DNA of 33,042 nucleotides from a virus, in IMG/VR virus record IMGVR_UViG_3300025057_000029, positions 1-33,042 of that record; one strand, written 5' to 3'. The stretch's first letter is position 1. Each line of letters opens with the position of its first letter. Shown here piece after piece: positions 7,487 to 14,747 of this stretch. Under the pieces are notes generated by a model that ran no database searches, was not told the DNA's origin, and saw only the letters and a list, made by a program, of their open reading frames with translations. Both the position numbers and the translations under genes were made by a program.

Positions 7487-8666
7487 GCTTTCTATACTTG
7501 TAAGTTACGTGATCTAAGTACCCTAATTTACCGCCATTCGCCAAGACCCGCAAATGAAATTCTAATTCCTCTCCCGTCCATACTTCCTCATTCCATCCGT
7601 TTATCTCTATGGTCTTTGAAGTCCTATACATACAGCTGCCACCGTTGATAAAGTTCTTTCCCGCTAACTGTCGTGCGTTAAACTGCTTTCGTGTTGGCTT
7701 CTTTACATTCGTTGCGTTAGGACCAAAGTGCAAACTGTTAGCGTGTACCAGGTCATGACCAAAATTCATCTCTATTACTTGCCTGTCTGTTGCGTCTTTT
7801 GGTATTAAGTCGTCATCACACAGATAACGCCAGTAATGCCCTGACGCTTCCTCTAAGCCTCTGTTGATATTATACCCTACCCTATTGTTTGACTGACTTT
7901 CGATAATCTCTATATCGCCTTCGTATTCTTGCGCCTCTGCTGATTCAATCGCTTGTTCTAAATACCCCCTATCATACACGTAAGGAATGATAATCGAAAC
8001 GGGGGGCTTCCAATTTGTGATTAACGGGTGCTTCTTCCGCTCTTCAGGGTTCATCACAGATTCATGCCCCAAGTGATTCACCAACGAATAAACTACACTC
8101 CATATTTTTCCATGCTCCCTGAACGCTTCGCTCAACTTATGCCCTAATCCTGACCCGCTGGTGTTCATCTTGAAGAACTGTTCCCCTATATCTTTTAACT
8201 TGACCTTTGCTAACGTGTCGCGTGAGCAAGCGAAACATCCGTCAACCCAGCCTGTGTTCCAGTATTGAGTTTTGAAGGACTGTACAATATATGGCTTGTG
8301 GCTTTTGAATTGCTTGCGCGGTGTCCTGTTGTCTGCTAATAGGTTAAGACAACAAACTTCTTCGGGGGTATTGTAAAACTGTTCTTCTATCTCGTCAACC
8401 GTATATTGGTGGATCTCTACGTCGTCTGGCATCATTACGCACAACTCATCGACAGCGTGTTCTAATACGCATTGTATCAAATACCGAAAGGTGGCTATGT
8501 AACCCTCCTTGCCCCCGTTCTTCTTTGCGTAGTTCTCCGCGCCTTTAATTAGGTATTCTTCGCCTCCGTCCCGTAATACAACAACTCTCGCGCCTTGCTC
8601 GGTTAAATCATTAACTAACTGTTGGCACGTTTCCTTTCGATTATATGTGCATATACCTACGACCAT
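7410..8666 (-). CDS. Two-domain GT2-like glycosyltransferase
   Basis: This 418-residue protein appears to have two tandem GT-A-type domains. The first (about 1-215) begins MVVGICTYNRKETCQQLVND and holds MMPDDVEIH at 78-86. The second (about 222-418) begins VSIIIPYVYDRGYLEQAIES and carries LCDDDLIP at 282-289, a good DXD site, followed by NGGSCMYR and a late GWNEEVWTGEELEFHLR segment typical of GT2 acceptor sides. The second domain looks catalytically complete; the first is more divergent and may bind the acceptor or add a different sugar. The gene starts 10 bp inside the large terminase gene. Virion or surface glycan modification is inferred from context. Confidence 0.75.
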   Translation of the reverse strand: MVVGICTYNRKETCQQLVNDLTEQGARVVVLRDGGEEYLIKGAENYAKKNGGKEGYIATFRYLIQCVLEHAVDELCVMMPDDVEIHQYTVDEIEEQFYNTPEEVCCLNLLADNRTPRKQFKSHKPYIVQSFKTQYWNTGWVDGCFACSRDTLAKVKLKDIGEQFFKMNTSGSGLGHKLSEAFREHGKIWSVVYSLVNHLGHESVMNPEERKKHPLITNWKPPVSIIIPYVYDRGYLEQAIESAEAQEYEGDIEIIESQSNNRVGYNINRGLEEASGHYWRYLCDDDLIPKDATDRQVIEMNFGHDLVHANSLHFGPNATNVKKPTRKQFNARQLAGKNFINGGSCMYRTSKTIEINGWNEEVWTGEELEFHLRVLANGGKLGYLDHVTYKYRKHGTQKSKKDFHKRKEYIEKIRAKYK

Positions 8667-9835
8667 TTTACCGCTATCCTTCCTGCTTTTTTCTTGTGCA
8701 GCCTGTTTAATGCTACGTACCTCAGTGCGTCTATCGCGTGGTTGTCCTTATCCGTTGGTTTTCCCGTGTACTCCCCTGTTCTGTTCTTGTCCCAACTATA
8801 ACCGCGCATTTCCTTGATTAAATTTACCGAATCTCTTGTAACCTTAATGTTAAATCTTTGCAGTAGGTCTATACTCATCTTAATCGAATCAGCACCCTTG
8901 TGCGCGCCTTCGATGTTCCAGCCTTTTCGCTTTAGTTCTTCTATGCTTTTTGGCTCTGCGCTGTCCGCTACAATCTTTCCACTAACACCCCACTGATGCA
9001 GTTTTAAGTTTAGGTCTTGATTGGTTAGTTCCTTATCGTAGATGACCTCCTTAACGTACAAGTCATCCCCCATCATTCTAACCTCAACCACCGCTGCGGG
9101 ATCAAAACTAAAACCGAAGTCTAAGCCGTACCCTAATAACCTTGCATCGCTTGGGGTGGTGTCTACTATCTCAAAGTTAAATATAGTGTCCTGAAGGCTT
9201 CCTATCTCGCCTAATCCGTACACCTTCCACCAGTTCGCCCAGTAAGCTGAATCTTTTGCCTTATCCCTTGCTTTCTCTATTTCATCCCGTACTGTGCTTG
9301 GTAACGCTTCGTTATCCTTGTATGTTAATATAAGATGCTCCGCGTCGTCGTCCTTCAATACTTCTGTGTGCGCCCAAAACTCTGTGGTTGGGTTGAAGTC
9401 TAACCATATCGTTCCGCTGGTACGTATCGCCATCTGATGGTAAAAGTCAAACGGGATGTTATTAGCCTCATTCACGTAAAGAGTAGTCCGCCTTGCGCCT
9501 CTCAACCTTCCTTCCATATCCGCTGAAAAGAACTCAATATAACTTCCGTTAGAAAAGGTGTATGTTAAAAGTGACTTGTTCCAATGTGAATTTATGTACC
9601 TTCCTGTCTGCTGCATAATCTTTAGAAAGTCCTTCATTGCGCCCCGCCTAAGATGCGGTATTGATTCTGAAACTATGCTGACCTCCTGACCTGGATTTCT
9701 TATAGCGTCGTCTACCAGTATTGGTATTATCCCAAATGTCTTTCCTGCTGACGTGCCTCCTTGAACTACCCTTTTACGGGCTGTTAGTTCACGAAGTTTA
9801 TCTATGGCGGTGGTGTATTGGAATCCTAATGACAT
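8657..9835 (-). CDS. terL: Terminase large subunit
   Basis: This 392-residue packaging motor has an N-terminal ATPase with a Walker A-like loop (GGTSAGKT, residues 26-33) and a Walker B region (TTLYVNEAN, 117-125). The C-terminal nuclease has the acidic residues of the RNase H-like fold: D239 in GYGLDFGFSFDPAA, D291 in KIVADSAEPKSIEEL, and D364/D369 in DKDNHAIDALRY. The order and spacing fit the PBSX/Terminase_3 group. It pumps DNA through the portal and cuts the concatemer. It follows the small subunit by 27 bases and overlaps the glycosyltransferase by 10 bp. Length is slightly short but all key residues are present. Confidence 0.95.
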   Translation of the reverse strand: MSLGFQYTTAIDKLRELTARKRVVQGGTSAGKTFGIIPILVDDAIRNPGQEVSIVSESIPHLRRGAMKDFLKIMQQTGRYINSHWNKSLLTYTFSNGSYIEFFSADMEGRLRGARRTTLYVNEANNIPFDFYHQMAIRTSGTIWLDFNPTTEFWAHTEVLKDDDAEHLILTYKDNEALPSTVRDEIEKARDKAKDSAYWANWWKVYGLGEIGSLQDTIFNFEIVDTTPSDARLLGYGLDFGFSFDPAAVVEVRMMGDDLYVKEVIYDKELTNQDLNLKLHQWGVSGKIVADSAEPKSIEELKRKGWNIEGAHKGADSIKMSIDLLQRFNIKVTRDSVNLIKEMRGYSWDKNRTGEYTGKPTDKDNHAIDALRYVALNRLHKKKAGRIAVKWS

Positions 9836-9862
9836 ACGTTCGACGGTGAGTACCCCGATTCC

Positions 9863-10288
9863 CTAAGAAGTCTTAGTTGGATTCCCAAACAAAGGTTGCT
9901 CCGTTTTGACCTCATGTTCCTTCTTGTCAGTTAATCCGTTTATCCTTGCCGTCAAGTTAGAATTGTACTGACCTACCATGCCCCCTTCTAACTGATCCAT
10001 ACGGATTTCTTCGCGCACGCGTGTAATGATGCGGGAAAATGGCTTGTATCGCTCGTCTCTTTCCCTCATGTAGTCATCTATCCCAAAGTTTCTTTTATTC
10101 CACACAAAGGTTGTAAAGCCCTCTATTGTGAGTGGTCTTTCAAGTGGTGTTCTTACCTTGTCTCCATCCTTACCAACGTATTCTATTCTGTATCGCGGGT
10201 TTTCTTTTACGTCTTTTGCGTACTCCACGAAGTCTTCCCACATTTCTGAGGGGTCTGAATAGTTCATTGGTCTGCCTGGCTTACTCAC
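9863..10288 (-). CDS. terS: Terminase small subunit
   Basis: This 141-residue protein directly precedes the large subunit. It has the layout of the gp3-type packaging family: a short N-terminus (MSKPGRPMNYSDPSEMWEDF), a spacer, the RPLTIEGFTTFVW segment that forms the DNA-binding helix-turn-helix, helices with RITRVREEIRMDQLEGG, and a late VGQYNSNLTARINGLTDKKE. The family recognises phage DNA and starts packaging with TerL. It overlaps the upstream gene by 8 bp. The packaging site is not visible. Confidence 0.82.
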   Translation of the reverse strand: MSKPGRPMNYSDPSEMWEDFVEYAKDVKENPRYRIEYVGKDGDKVRTPLERPLTIEGFTTFVWNKRNFGIDDYMRERDERYKPFSRIITRVREEIRMDQLEGGMVGQYNSNLTARINGLTDKKEHEVKTEQPLFGNPTKTS

Positions 10289-10667
10289 GGATAATCTGTA
10301 TTACTTCTTCTTTTCTTGCGTTTGCTGGTACTGTCTTGCCTAACTTCTTTGCCTCTGCAAATAACTCCTTTCGCGTCATTTCTCCAAGTGGCTTATGTTC
10401 TTCAGGCGTCACCCTCTTAACGATTCTCGTCGCTGAAAGGTTTCGTTGCGGTTTAATCATTGCAGTGTATATGTCTTGCATGATTCTGATTTTACAATCC
10501 CCACACCCCATGTTCCATTCTGCGGGCTTACCGAGCATTTTAGACGATTGAAAATACGCCTGCTGGAGAAGTTGTATTTCTTCTTGGTCGGGGCGGTAAC
10601 TTAGTGCGTCCCCTTTTGCAATAGCTTCTACAAAGTTGGCTAATTTTTCTGTTAGCTTTACAGCCAT
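10281..10667 (-). CDS. SAP/HeH-domain protein upstream of terminase
   Basis: This 128-residue protein has a C-terminal segment (MTRKELFAEAKKLGKTVP then KEEVIQIIRE, residues 97-128) that matches the helix-extended-helix pattern of SAP, HeH and Rho-N motifs, which usually bind nucleic acid. A central CGDC pair (around residues 55-58) and a helical N-terminus are also present. Similar proteins often lie beside terminase genes in Bacteroidota phages. I infer a DNA-binding accessory role in packaging, without direct evidence. It overlaps both neighbours by 8-10 bp. Confidence 0.6.
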   Translation of the reverse strand: MAVKLTEKLANFVEAIAKGDALSYRPDQEEIQLLQQAYFQSSKMLGKPAEWNMGCGDCKIRIMQDIYTAMIKPQRNLSATRIVKRVTPEEHKPLGEMTRKELFAEAKKLGKTVPANARKEEVIQIIRE

Positions 10668-10933
10668 ATCCGATTTATTAAGTTGATTAGGAAATATGAT
10701 GTTAACGAGTATAGTAGTATTTCAGGGGCTTCAATGATGTATAGCACCCCCGCAGCCCAAAATGTTAAACACGCATCACACTCAAATGGCTTTAGCGGTT
10801 TGTCTTGGTTGGCAACCAATAGATACTTTATTCGGTAGTTGATAGATTTGCGCCCTAAGATTTGTGTTCTAAGTAAAGACCGTAGCCCTATGCCTAAGCC
10901 TATCGACGCTGTGATGAATAGCAATTCACTCAT
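10658..10933 (-). CDS. Small membrane protein with a CxxC motif
   Basis: This 91-residue protein has an N-terminal hydrophobic helix (LLFITASIGLGIGLRSLL), a polar loop with basic residues, a PFECDACLTFWAAGVLYI segment where two Cys sit at the edge of a second helix, and a C-terminal hydrophobic stretch (ILLYSLTSYFLINLINRIWL). Two or three membrane spans are likely. The F.C..C..FW pattern recurs in small Bacteroidota phage membrane proteins, but I know no function. It is encoded between the sigma-like factor and the terminase genes and overlaps both neighbours. Confidence 0.55.
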   Translation of the reverse strand: MSELLFITASIGLGIGLRSLLRTQILGRKSINYRIKYLLVANQDKPLKPFECDACLTFWAAGVLYIIEAPEILLYSLTSYFLINLINRIWL

Positions 10934-11348
10934 GGTTCTTCTTTGCCTTTTCTACAAACTTGTTACGGTAGTTGATTACCGTTCCTACACTTAACCCTAA
11001 ATCTTCTGCTGTCTTGTGGACTGATCCCAACTCGCAATACCTATTCACCACTTCGCATATCAACATACTCCTTTCGTCCTTGCCCTGTGTCTCAATCTGC
11101 TCGCCTAAGTATCTCATTTCTTCGTTGTCGTCCCATTGAAACGGTTTGCCGTAGTCTACGGGTCGTAACTGCTTTCTCTTTTGCTGAACATAAACACTAA
11201 ACGCTGACCTATAAAAGTAACACGCTGGACAATCCAACCCCCGAGTTTCATGCAAATGAATAAGGGTGTCGTGGTATAAATCTTCCCACTCGCTTCCCGC
11301 TAAACGCTTGCAAATATCTCTGCACTTATCGTTTATGAACTGTTGCAA
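10926..11348 (-). CDS. Divergent sigma-70/ECF-like transcription factor
   Basis: This 140-residue protein begins with a region-2-like helix (GSEWEDLYHDTLIHLHE, residues 18-34), matching the acidic DLVQDTF core of ECF sigma factors. It ends with a region-4-like helix-turn-helix (SVHKTAEDLGLSVGTVINYR, 109-128). A CPAC pair lies between. The start is TTG at 11348: the frame upstream meets a TGA and there is no earlier ATG. It is the first gene after the terminator region 11409-11493 and heads the packaging and structural genes, so I infer that it directs late transcription. A plain HTH activator is the alternative. Confidence 0.7.
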   Translation of the reverse strand: MQQFINDKCRDICKRLAGSEWEDLYHDTLIHLHETRGLDCPACYFYRSAFSVYVQQKRKQLRPVDYGKPFQWDDNEEMRYLGEQIETQGKDERSMLICEVVNRYCELGSVHKTAEDLGLSVGTVINYRNKFVEKAKKNHE

Positions 11349-11408
11349 ATCTAATCATTTGCGCGGAAATATAAAAAAATTCTGCCTAAAGCAGTGTTAA
11401 GAAAACGT
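11349..11408 (-). promoter_or_regulatory. Leader and possible promoter of the late operon
   Basis: The short non-coding stretch between the terminator and the sigma-like gene holds TATATTTC on the - strand (rc of gaaatata, about 11366-11373), one base off the TAnnTTTG -7 element of Bacteroidota promoters. No convincing -33 element is present. A small CTGC/GCAG stem followed by a T run also sits here. If the terminators upstream are real, a promoter must lie here; this is weak direct evidence. Confidence 0.35.
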
Positions 11409-11441
11409 AAAAAAGCAGGAGGCGATTCATTTCCCCCTGCT
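11409..11441 (-). terminator. Intrinsic terminator before the late operon
   Basis: On the - strand a stem of AGCAGGGGG and CCTCCTGCT (one mismatch, 10-base loop; arms 11433-11441 and 11414-11422) is followed at once by a T run (11414-11409). It lies after the zinc-finger gene and before the sigma-like gene, so it would end the early - strand unit. Confidence 0.75.
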
Positions 11442-11453
11442 CAGTAAACAAAA

Positions 11454-11493
11454 CGCCACCGTTGAAAAGAACGTACTTGTGAGGTTGGTGGCG
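11454..11493 (-). terminator. Second stem-loop, possible tandem terminator
   Basis: Perfect 7-bp arms CGCCACC (11454-11460) and GGTGGCG (11487-11493) enclose a 26-base loop. On the - strand the stem is followed by TTTTGTTT. It lies upstream of the better terminator at 11409-11441 in the direction of transcription, so the two may act in series. The large loop makes it weaker; it might instead be a protein-binding or processing site. Confidence 0.45.
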
Positions 11494-11543
11494 ACCCGAC
11501 ATGAACTGCTAATGTAAGCATTTATCTATACTTCTCTAATATC

Positions 11544-11954
11544 TCAGGGTGTTTTTTTAGTCACTTTAGCAATCTTACTATACTGCTCTCTAATTCTTTC
11601 GCCATTCTTCTTAACGGCCTTCTTTACATGCCACGGTAAGAAAGCAGCCATCACATGACCAAACCTTTCATCACTGATAGAATACTCCTCCAGTACCATC
11701 TGTCGAGCCCTCTCCTCGCTCGCCCCAGAACGCATTAAGTCCAGATACGTATTTCCTATTCTCTTAGACCTGTCAGCAATCTTACCCGTGTCAAGACCCC
11801 TATGGTATGACGCATTACATTCTTTTGAGCAAAATGCGTTTTTATGGGGTTGCACCTTACACCCCGCCCTATGAAAGTGTTCACCACAATAGTCACACTC
11901 CAACAAGTACCTAACCCCGTTGCCAGTTACACTTCTCTCAATTACCTTTGCCAT
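11544..11954 (-). CDS. Zinc-finger protein
   Basis: This 136-residue protein has four cysteines spaced as a zinc ribbon: CDYC at 20-23 and CSKEC at 42-46. A helical, basic C-terminal half follows (ERARQMVLEEYSISDERFGH, then WHVKKAVKKNGERIREQYSK). The N-terminal pattern resembles the zinc-binding part of HNH-associated proteins, but no HNH catalytic residues are present. It overlaps the HNH endonuclease by 17 bp and is the last gene before the terminators, so it may assist that nuclease or regulate transcription. Exact role unknown. Confidence 0.6.
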   Translation of the reverse strand: MAKVIERSVTGNGVRYLLECDYCGEHFHRAGCKVQPHKNAFCSKECNASYHRGLDTGKIADRSKRIGNTYLDLMRSGASEERARQMVLEEYSISDERFGHVMAAFLPWHVKKAVKKNGERIREQYSKIAKVTKKTP

Positions 11955-12300
11955 CTGTAAGTCCTTTTAATATTTCTTCCTTGTCTGCTTTGCTTAATTT
12001 TACCGTTTCATTTCCTTTCCGCACAAGTGCCTCCACCCATTCCCTGCCCCGCTGTTCTTCCAGCCAATGCGTAAACTTTACGGGCGTGCCGTGTGCGCTA
12101 AACTCGTTTGAGAAGACATGGTGCTTCTTGCACAGGGTAATCCCATTGTCCAAGTCCCAGCGGGTAGAGCGGTTAGCCCTTCCAATGATGTGGTGAGCGT
12201 CCAAATTCTCTGTTCGCCCGCAGTACATACACTTACCGTCTCGTTTTCGCACAAGTTCCGACCACAGCCGATCCAGTTTGCCATCTATGCCTTTAGCCAT
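11938..12300 (-). CDS. HNH endonuclease (NinG-like)
   Basis: This 120-residue protein starts at the ATG at 12300 (MAKGIDGKLDRLW), two bases after the upstream stop; a longer frame back to 12330 would overlap that gene. It has the metal-binding pair CMYC (24-27), a DAHHIIGRANRS segment with the catalytic His at 36-37, N52 in LDNGITLC, and C57 with HH at 60-61, giving a complete HNH signature with a zinc knuckle. NinG-type enzymes act in phage recombination, and free HNH proteins near terminases assist packaging cuts. Context fits either. A basic C-terminal helix could bind DNA. Confidence 0.82.
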   Translation of the reverse strand: MAKGIDGKLDRLWSELVRKRDGKCMYCGRTENLDAHHIIGRANRSTRWDLDNGITLCKKHHVFSNEFSAHGTPVKFTHWLEEQRGREWVEALVRKGNETVKLSKADKEEILKGLTDGKGN

Positions 12301-12302
12301 AA

Positions 12303-13121
12303 TTAGTCTGTACAAAAACCAGCAGAACAACCTGACCCACCACCGTAGAAAAAATCTAATTGTGGTGCAATCTTCTCAACCTGTTCCATTGTCATCTTGT
12401 GTAAAAATCTTCTACCCGTCCTTGCCTCCATTTCTTTAGCCCATTGCATAACGTTGGGAGCGTCGTCATAGTTCTTACGTAATTGCATAGGGTGTTTCCA
12501 AAAGCACATCTGACAATTAGAATCTTTTGGGAATACTATGTCTTTGCCCTTCCAAAACTGAGCTACTTGGTAGTGATCTACCCTGTCCTCAATAAGCGGA
12601 AACTCCAAGTCTCTCCAAGTTACTTCCTTCCACTTTCTGCGCCTTGTGCCGTAGTTATTTGAGTGAATAGGATACCTACTCTCTGTCGTCGCCCGTTCTG
12701 CCCGCTCTTTTTCATCATACCTGTATCCTATCTGCATGGTAACGAACTCATGGTTGAAGTAACAATGCTGAAATATCGGCTTCAATTTCATGTCCTGAGT
12801 GCAGAACCGTTGGTTTTGATTAGGAAGTGCATTAGAGTGGTTTTTGATTACTTTCTCAAACGTATCTCCTACCAGCCACTTTATCGGCTTGCCGTACTTC
12901 TGTTCTAAATCCAATACCACCTTAACAGTGTCGGGGTGTTCGGGCGTGCCTATTACTTCCTTTCCACATTTGTCCTGCACCTCTCTCCAAACGCCCTTGT
13001 CAGGGTGAGCGCACAAAGGTTCTTCGTTTGTTACCAACGCAAACAAAGATAAGTCCTGATGGTAATTAGCGTATATGTATGCGGATGTCTTACCGCCCGA
13101 TAAACTTAAGACCTTAACCAT
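12303..13121 (-). CDS. PP-loop ATPase of the PAPS-reductase superfamily, Cys-rich
   Basis: This 272-residue protein opens with the PP-loop SLSGGKTSAY (residues 6-15), the adenylating signature of the adenine nucleotide alpha-hydrolase / PAPS-reductase superfamily. RFCTQDMKLKP matches the R.C....K..P motif of the family. Later cysteines (NCQMCFWKHP and GCSAGFC near the C-terminus) could hold an Fe-S cluster or zinc, as in sulfur-transfer enzymes. It lies between helicase and HNH genes. Sulfur insertion into tRNA, DNA or a nucleotide is possible; no substrate can be named. It shares only the fold with the IbrA-like gene at 16162-17376. Confidence 0.7.
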   Translation of the reverse strand: MVKVLSLSGGKTSAYIYANYHQDLSLFALVTNEEPLCAHPDKGVWREVQDKCGKEVIGTPEHPDTVKVVLDLEQKYGKPIKWLVGDTFEKVIKNHSNALPNQNQRFCTQDMKLKPIFQHCYFNHEFVTMQIGYRYDEKERAERATTESRYPIHSNNYGTRRRKWKEVTWRDLEFPLIEDRVDHYQVAQFWKGKDIVFPKDSNCQMCFWKHPMQLRKNYDDAPNVMQWAKEMEARTGRRFLHKMTMEQVEKIAPQLDFFYGGGSGCSAGFCTD

Positions 13122-13351
13122 TCAACTATCTTTTGCATCGTCCACTCTACTTCCATTCCATCATCCCTTCGGATTCGGTAAATGTCTTTGTAACCAGCGG
13201 AGCGTTGCCCCCTTACTTCGTACTTGCGACCCCCTATAATGAATCGCTTGTGTTCAAAGTAGTGCTTCTTGTGATTGCCGTAATTTCTGGAGAACAATGG
13301 GTTGCCTTCGTGCCAGTCGTCAGGTGTTCCGTCTACGTAGTCTTGTCTCAT
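13106..13351 (-). CDS. Small conserved-looking basic protein, unknown function
   Basis: This 81-residue protein starts at the ATG at 13351 (MRQDYVDGTPDDWHEG), one base after the helicase stop; an earlier ATG at 13402 in this frame lies inside the helicase gene and is less likely. The sequence is polar and basic, with two Trp near the ends (W13 and the WTMQKIVEWLRS tail) and a GGRKYEVRGQRSAGYKD stretch, suggesting a small beta-rich domain. No catalytic motif was seen. Coupled to the helicase and overlapping the PP-loop gene by 16 bp, it may serve replication or be a partner of the PP-loop protein. Confidence 0.55.
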   Translation of the reverse strand: MRQDYVDGTPDDWHEGNPLFSRNYGNHKKHYFEHKRFIIGGRKYEVRGQRSAGYKDIYRIRRDDGMEVEWTMQKIVEWLRS

Positions 13352-13352
13352 T

Positions 13353-14627
13353 TTAGAATGGGTTATCAAAATGTTCGTTTGGTTCAAGTTTGCTTTCTTC
13401 AATCACGCTCATGCACTCAGCGTGCCAGCCTAACTCCACATTAACATTGCTTGCCCCGTTCCTGTTCTTTGCTATCAAAGATATGAATTTCCCCGCAGCA
13501 TTAAAACCATTCCAATCAAGGTTGTAATACTCAGGACGGTACGCAAACATAACAACGTCTGCGTCTTGCTCAATCGCTCCCGATTCTCTCAGGTCTGATA
13601 AATTAGGAATCTTATCGGGTCGGCTCTCTACGTTTCTTGAAAGCTGGCTCAATGCTATCACAGGTATATCTAAATCCAATGAAATTAACTTATGCTGTCG
13701 GCTTATGCTTTCTATCTGCTGCCGTCTGTCTTTGTCGTCCGATGTCATCAACTGCAAGTAGTCAGTACCAAGGCAATCTATACGCCCCTCTGCGTCTAAC
13801 TGCTTGCACTTTGCGTACAGGTCTTTAATCTTGTCGCACCGAAGTATAGTTAGGTTTTTCAGATACTCGCATTTCGTTATCGCATGGTCTACCGTGTCAA
13901 CCTTGTGCGTTCCTTTGATAAACCCTGATGCGCTTAACCCCGTTTCCTGTGAAAAGAAACGTGCGTGTATTTGTTCTTCGGGCATCTCCAAATTATTCAA
14001 AACGCATTTGTAGCCCTGTTTCAAAAGGTGTCTAAGGTGGGTGATTAACTGAGCAGACTTACCCATGCCAGGTCGCCCAGCAATGACGTATAGCCCTCCC
14101 ATCAAACCGCCTAAGAATGCGTCTAACTTGGTCAGCCCTGACGGCATACCTACAACCTCCCCCGATTGCGCTTTTTCTGCTATCGTTATGAGTGCCTTGT
14201 TTATTTCAGTGTGATCCCTGTCCTCTTGTTTCTTGCTGAGAACTTTAGAAGATGCCTCAAACAATAGGTTTGCGCTCTTGTCTGCCGGTTCGTTCTTTTT
14301 TATGTTCTGCAATACCTTTTGCGCTGCTACCTTCAAACTTCTACGGTCGGCACTCTCGTTCAATAACATAATGTACTTATGAAATTGGTCTATACTTTCT
14401 ACCCCCACCGACTCCATTACTTCATCATAGCCGTCTTCAAAGAACTTTAGCACCAAGTCATCTACGTACTCGTCTGCGTTAATGTATTCTTCGTAACGAT
14501 CAAAGATGTCCCTGCGTCTTTCGTTGTCGAATATATCAGCAGTTATCAGAGTCTTGTATCGAAAGTATAGTTTTCTGTCTTCTATCAGGCTACCAAGCAC
14601 CGCTATCTCCATTTCTTGCTGCCTCAT
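13353..14627 (-). CDS. dnaB: DnaB-like replicative helicase
   Basis: This 424-residue protein has the DnaB plan: a helical N-terminal domain (MRQQEMEIAVLGSLIEDRKL), a linker, and a RecA-like core with Walker A (AGRPGMGKS, 183-191). The core then has LNNLEMP, the Walker B region (CLGTDYLQLM), and a late segment (LSQLSRNVESRPDKIPNLSD then LRESGAIEQDADVVMF) that is a clear family signature. It unwinds DNA at the fork as a hexamer. It overlaps a 38-residue small gene by ATGA and follows the initiator-like gene, together forming the replication module. No primase domain is fused, and none was recognised elsewhere. Confidence 0.93.
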   Translation of the reverse strand: MRQQEMEIAVLGSLIEDRKLYFRYKTLITADIFDNERRRDIFDRYEEYINADEYVDDLVLKFFEDGYDEVMESVGVESIDQFHKYIMLLNESADRRSLKVAAQKVLQNIKKNEPADKSANLLFEASSKVLSKKQEDRDHTEINKALITIAEKAQSGEVVGMPSGLTKLDAFLGGLMGGLYVIAGRPGMGKSAQLITHLRHLLKQGYKCVLNNLEMPEEQIHARFFSQETGLSASGFIKGTHKVDTVDHAITKCEYLKNLTILRCDKIKDLYAKCKQLDAEGRIDCLGTDYLQLMTSDDKDRRQQIESISRQHKLISLDLDIPVIALSQLSRNVESRPDKIPNLSDLRESGAIEQDADVVMFAYRPEYYNLDWNGFNAAGKFISLIAKNRNGASNVNVELGWHAECMSVIEESKLEPNEHFDNPF

Positions 14628-14740
14628 CCTTTCAACATTTTGGTGTATATGGATAGTGATTCTTTGGCTTGGCGAACCCCATCTTTTATCGCTGGGTCGG
14701 CTGCGCCTTGAAACATCTTTATGTATTCACGGTTGGACAT
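14624..14740 (-). CDS. 38-residue small protein coupled to the helicase
   Basis: A short open frame begins at ATG 14740 (MSNREYIKMFQGAADPAIKD), 7 bases after the upstream stop, and ends in ATGA overlapping the helicase start. It is entirely helical and basic, with no cysteine and no membrane segment. The tight fit on both sides, the same strand and a sensible amino-acid mix argue that it is expressed. No family was recognised. It could be a helicase-loading or regulatory peptide; that is a guess from position. Confidence 0.5.
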   Translation of the reverse strand: MSNREYIKMFQGAADPAIKDGVRQAKESLSIYTKMLKG

Positions 14741-14747
14741 AATTATC

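Noticed and set aside
11442-11543. tRNA or small RNA gene in the gap
   Set aside because: No cloverleaf, acceptor stem or T-loop consensus; the stems found are better read as terminator structures.
12078-12284. - strand 68-residue frame within the HNH gene
   Set aside because: A different frame of a well-supported HNH endonuclease with all catalytic residues; the alternative shows no motif.
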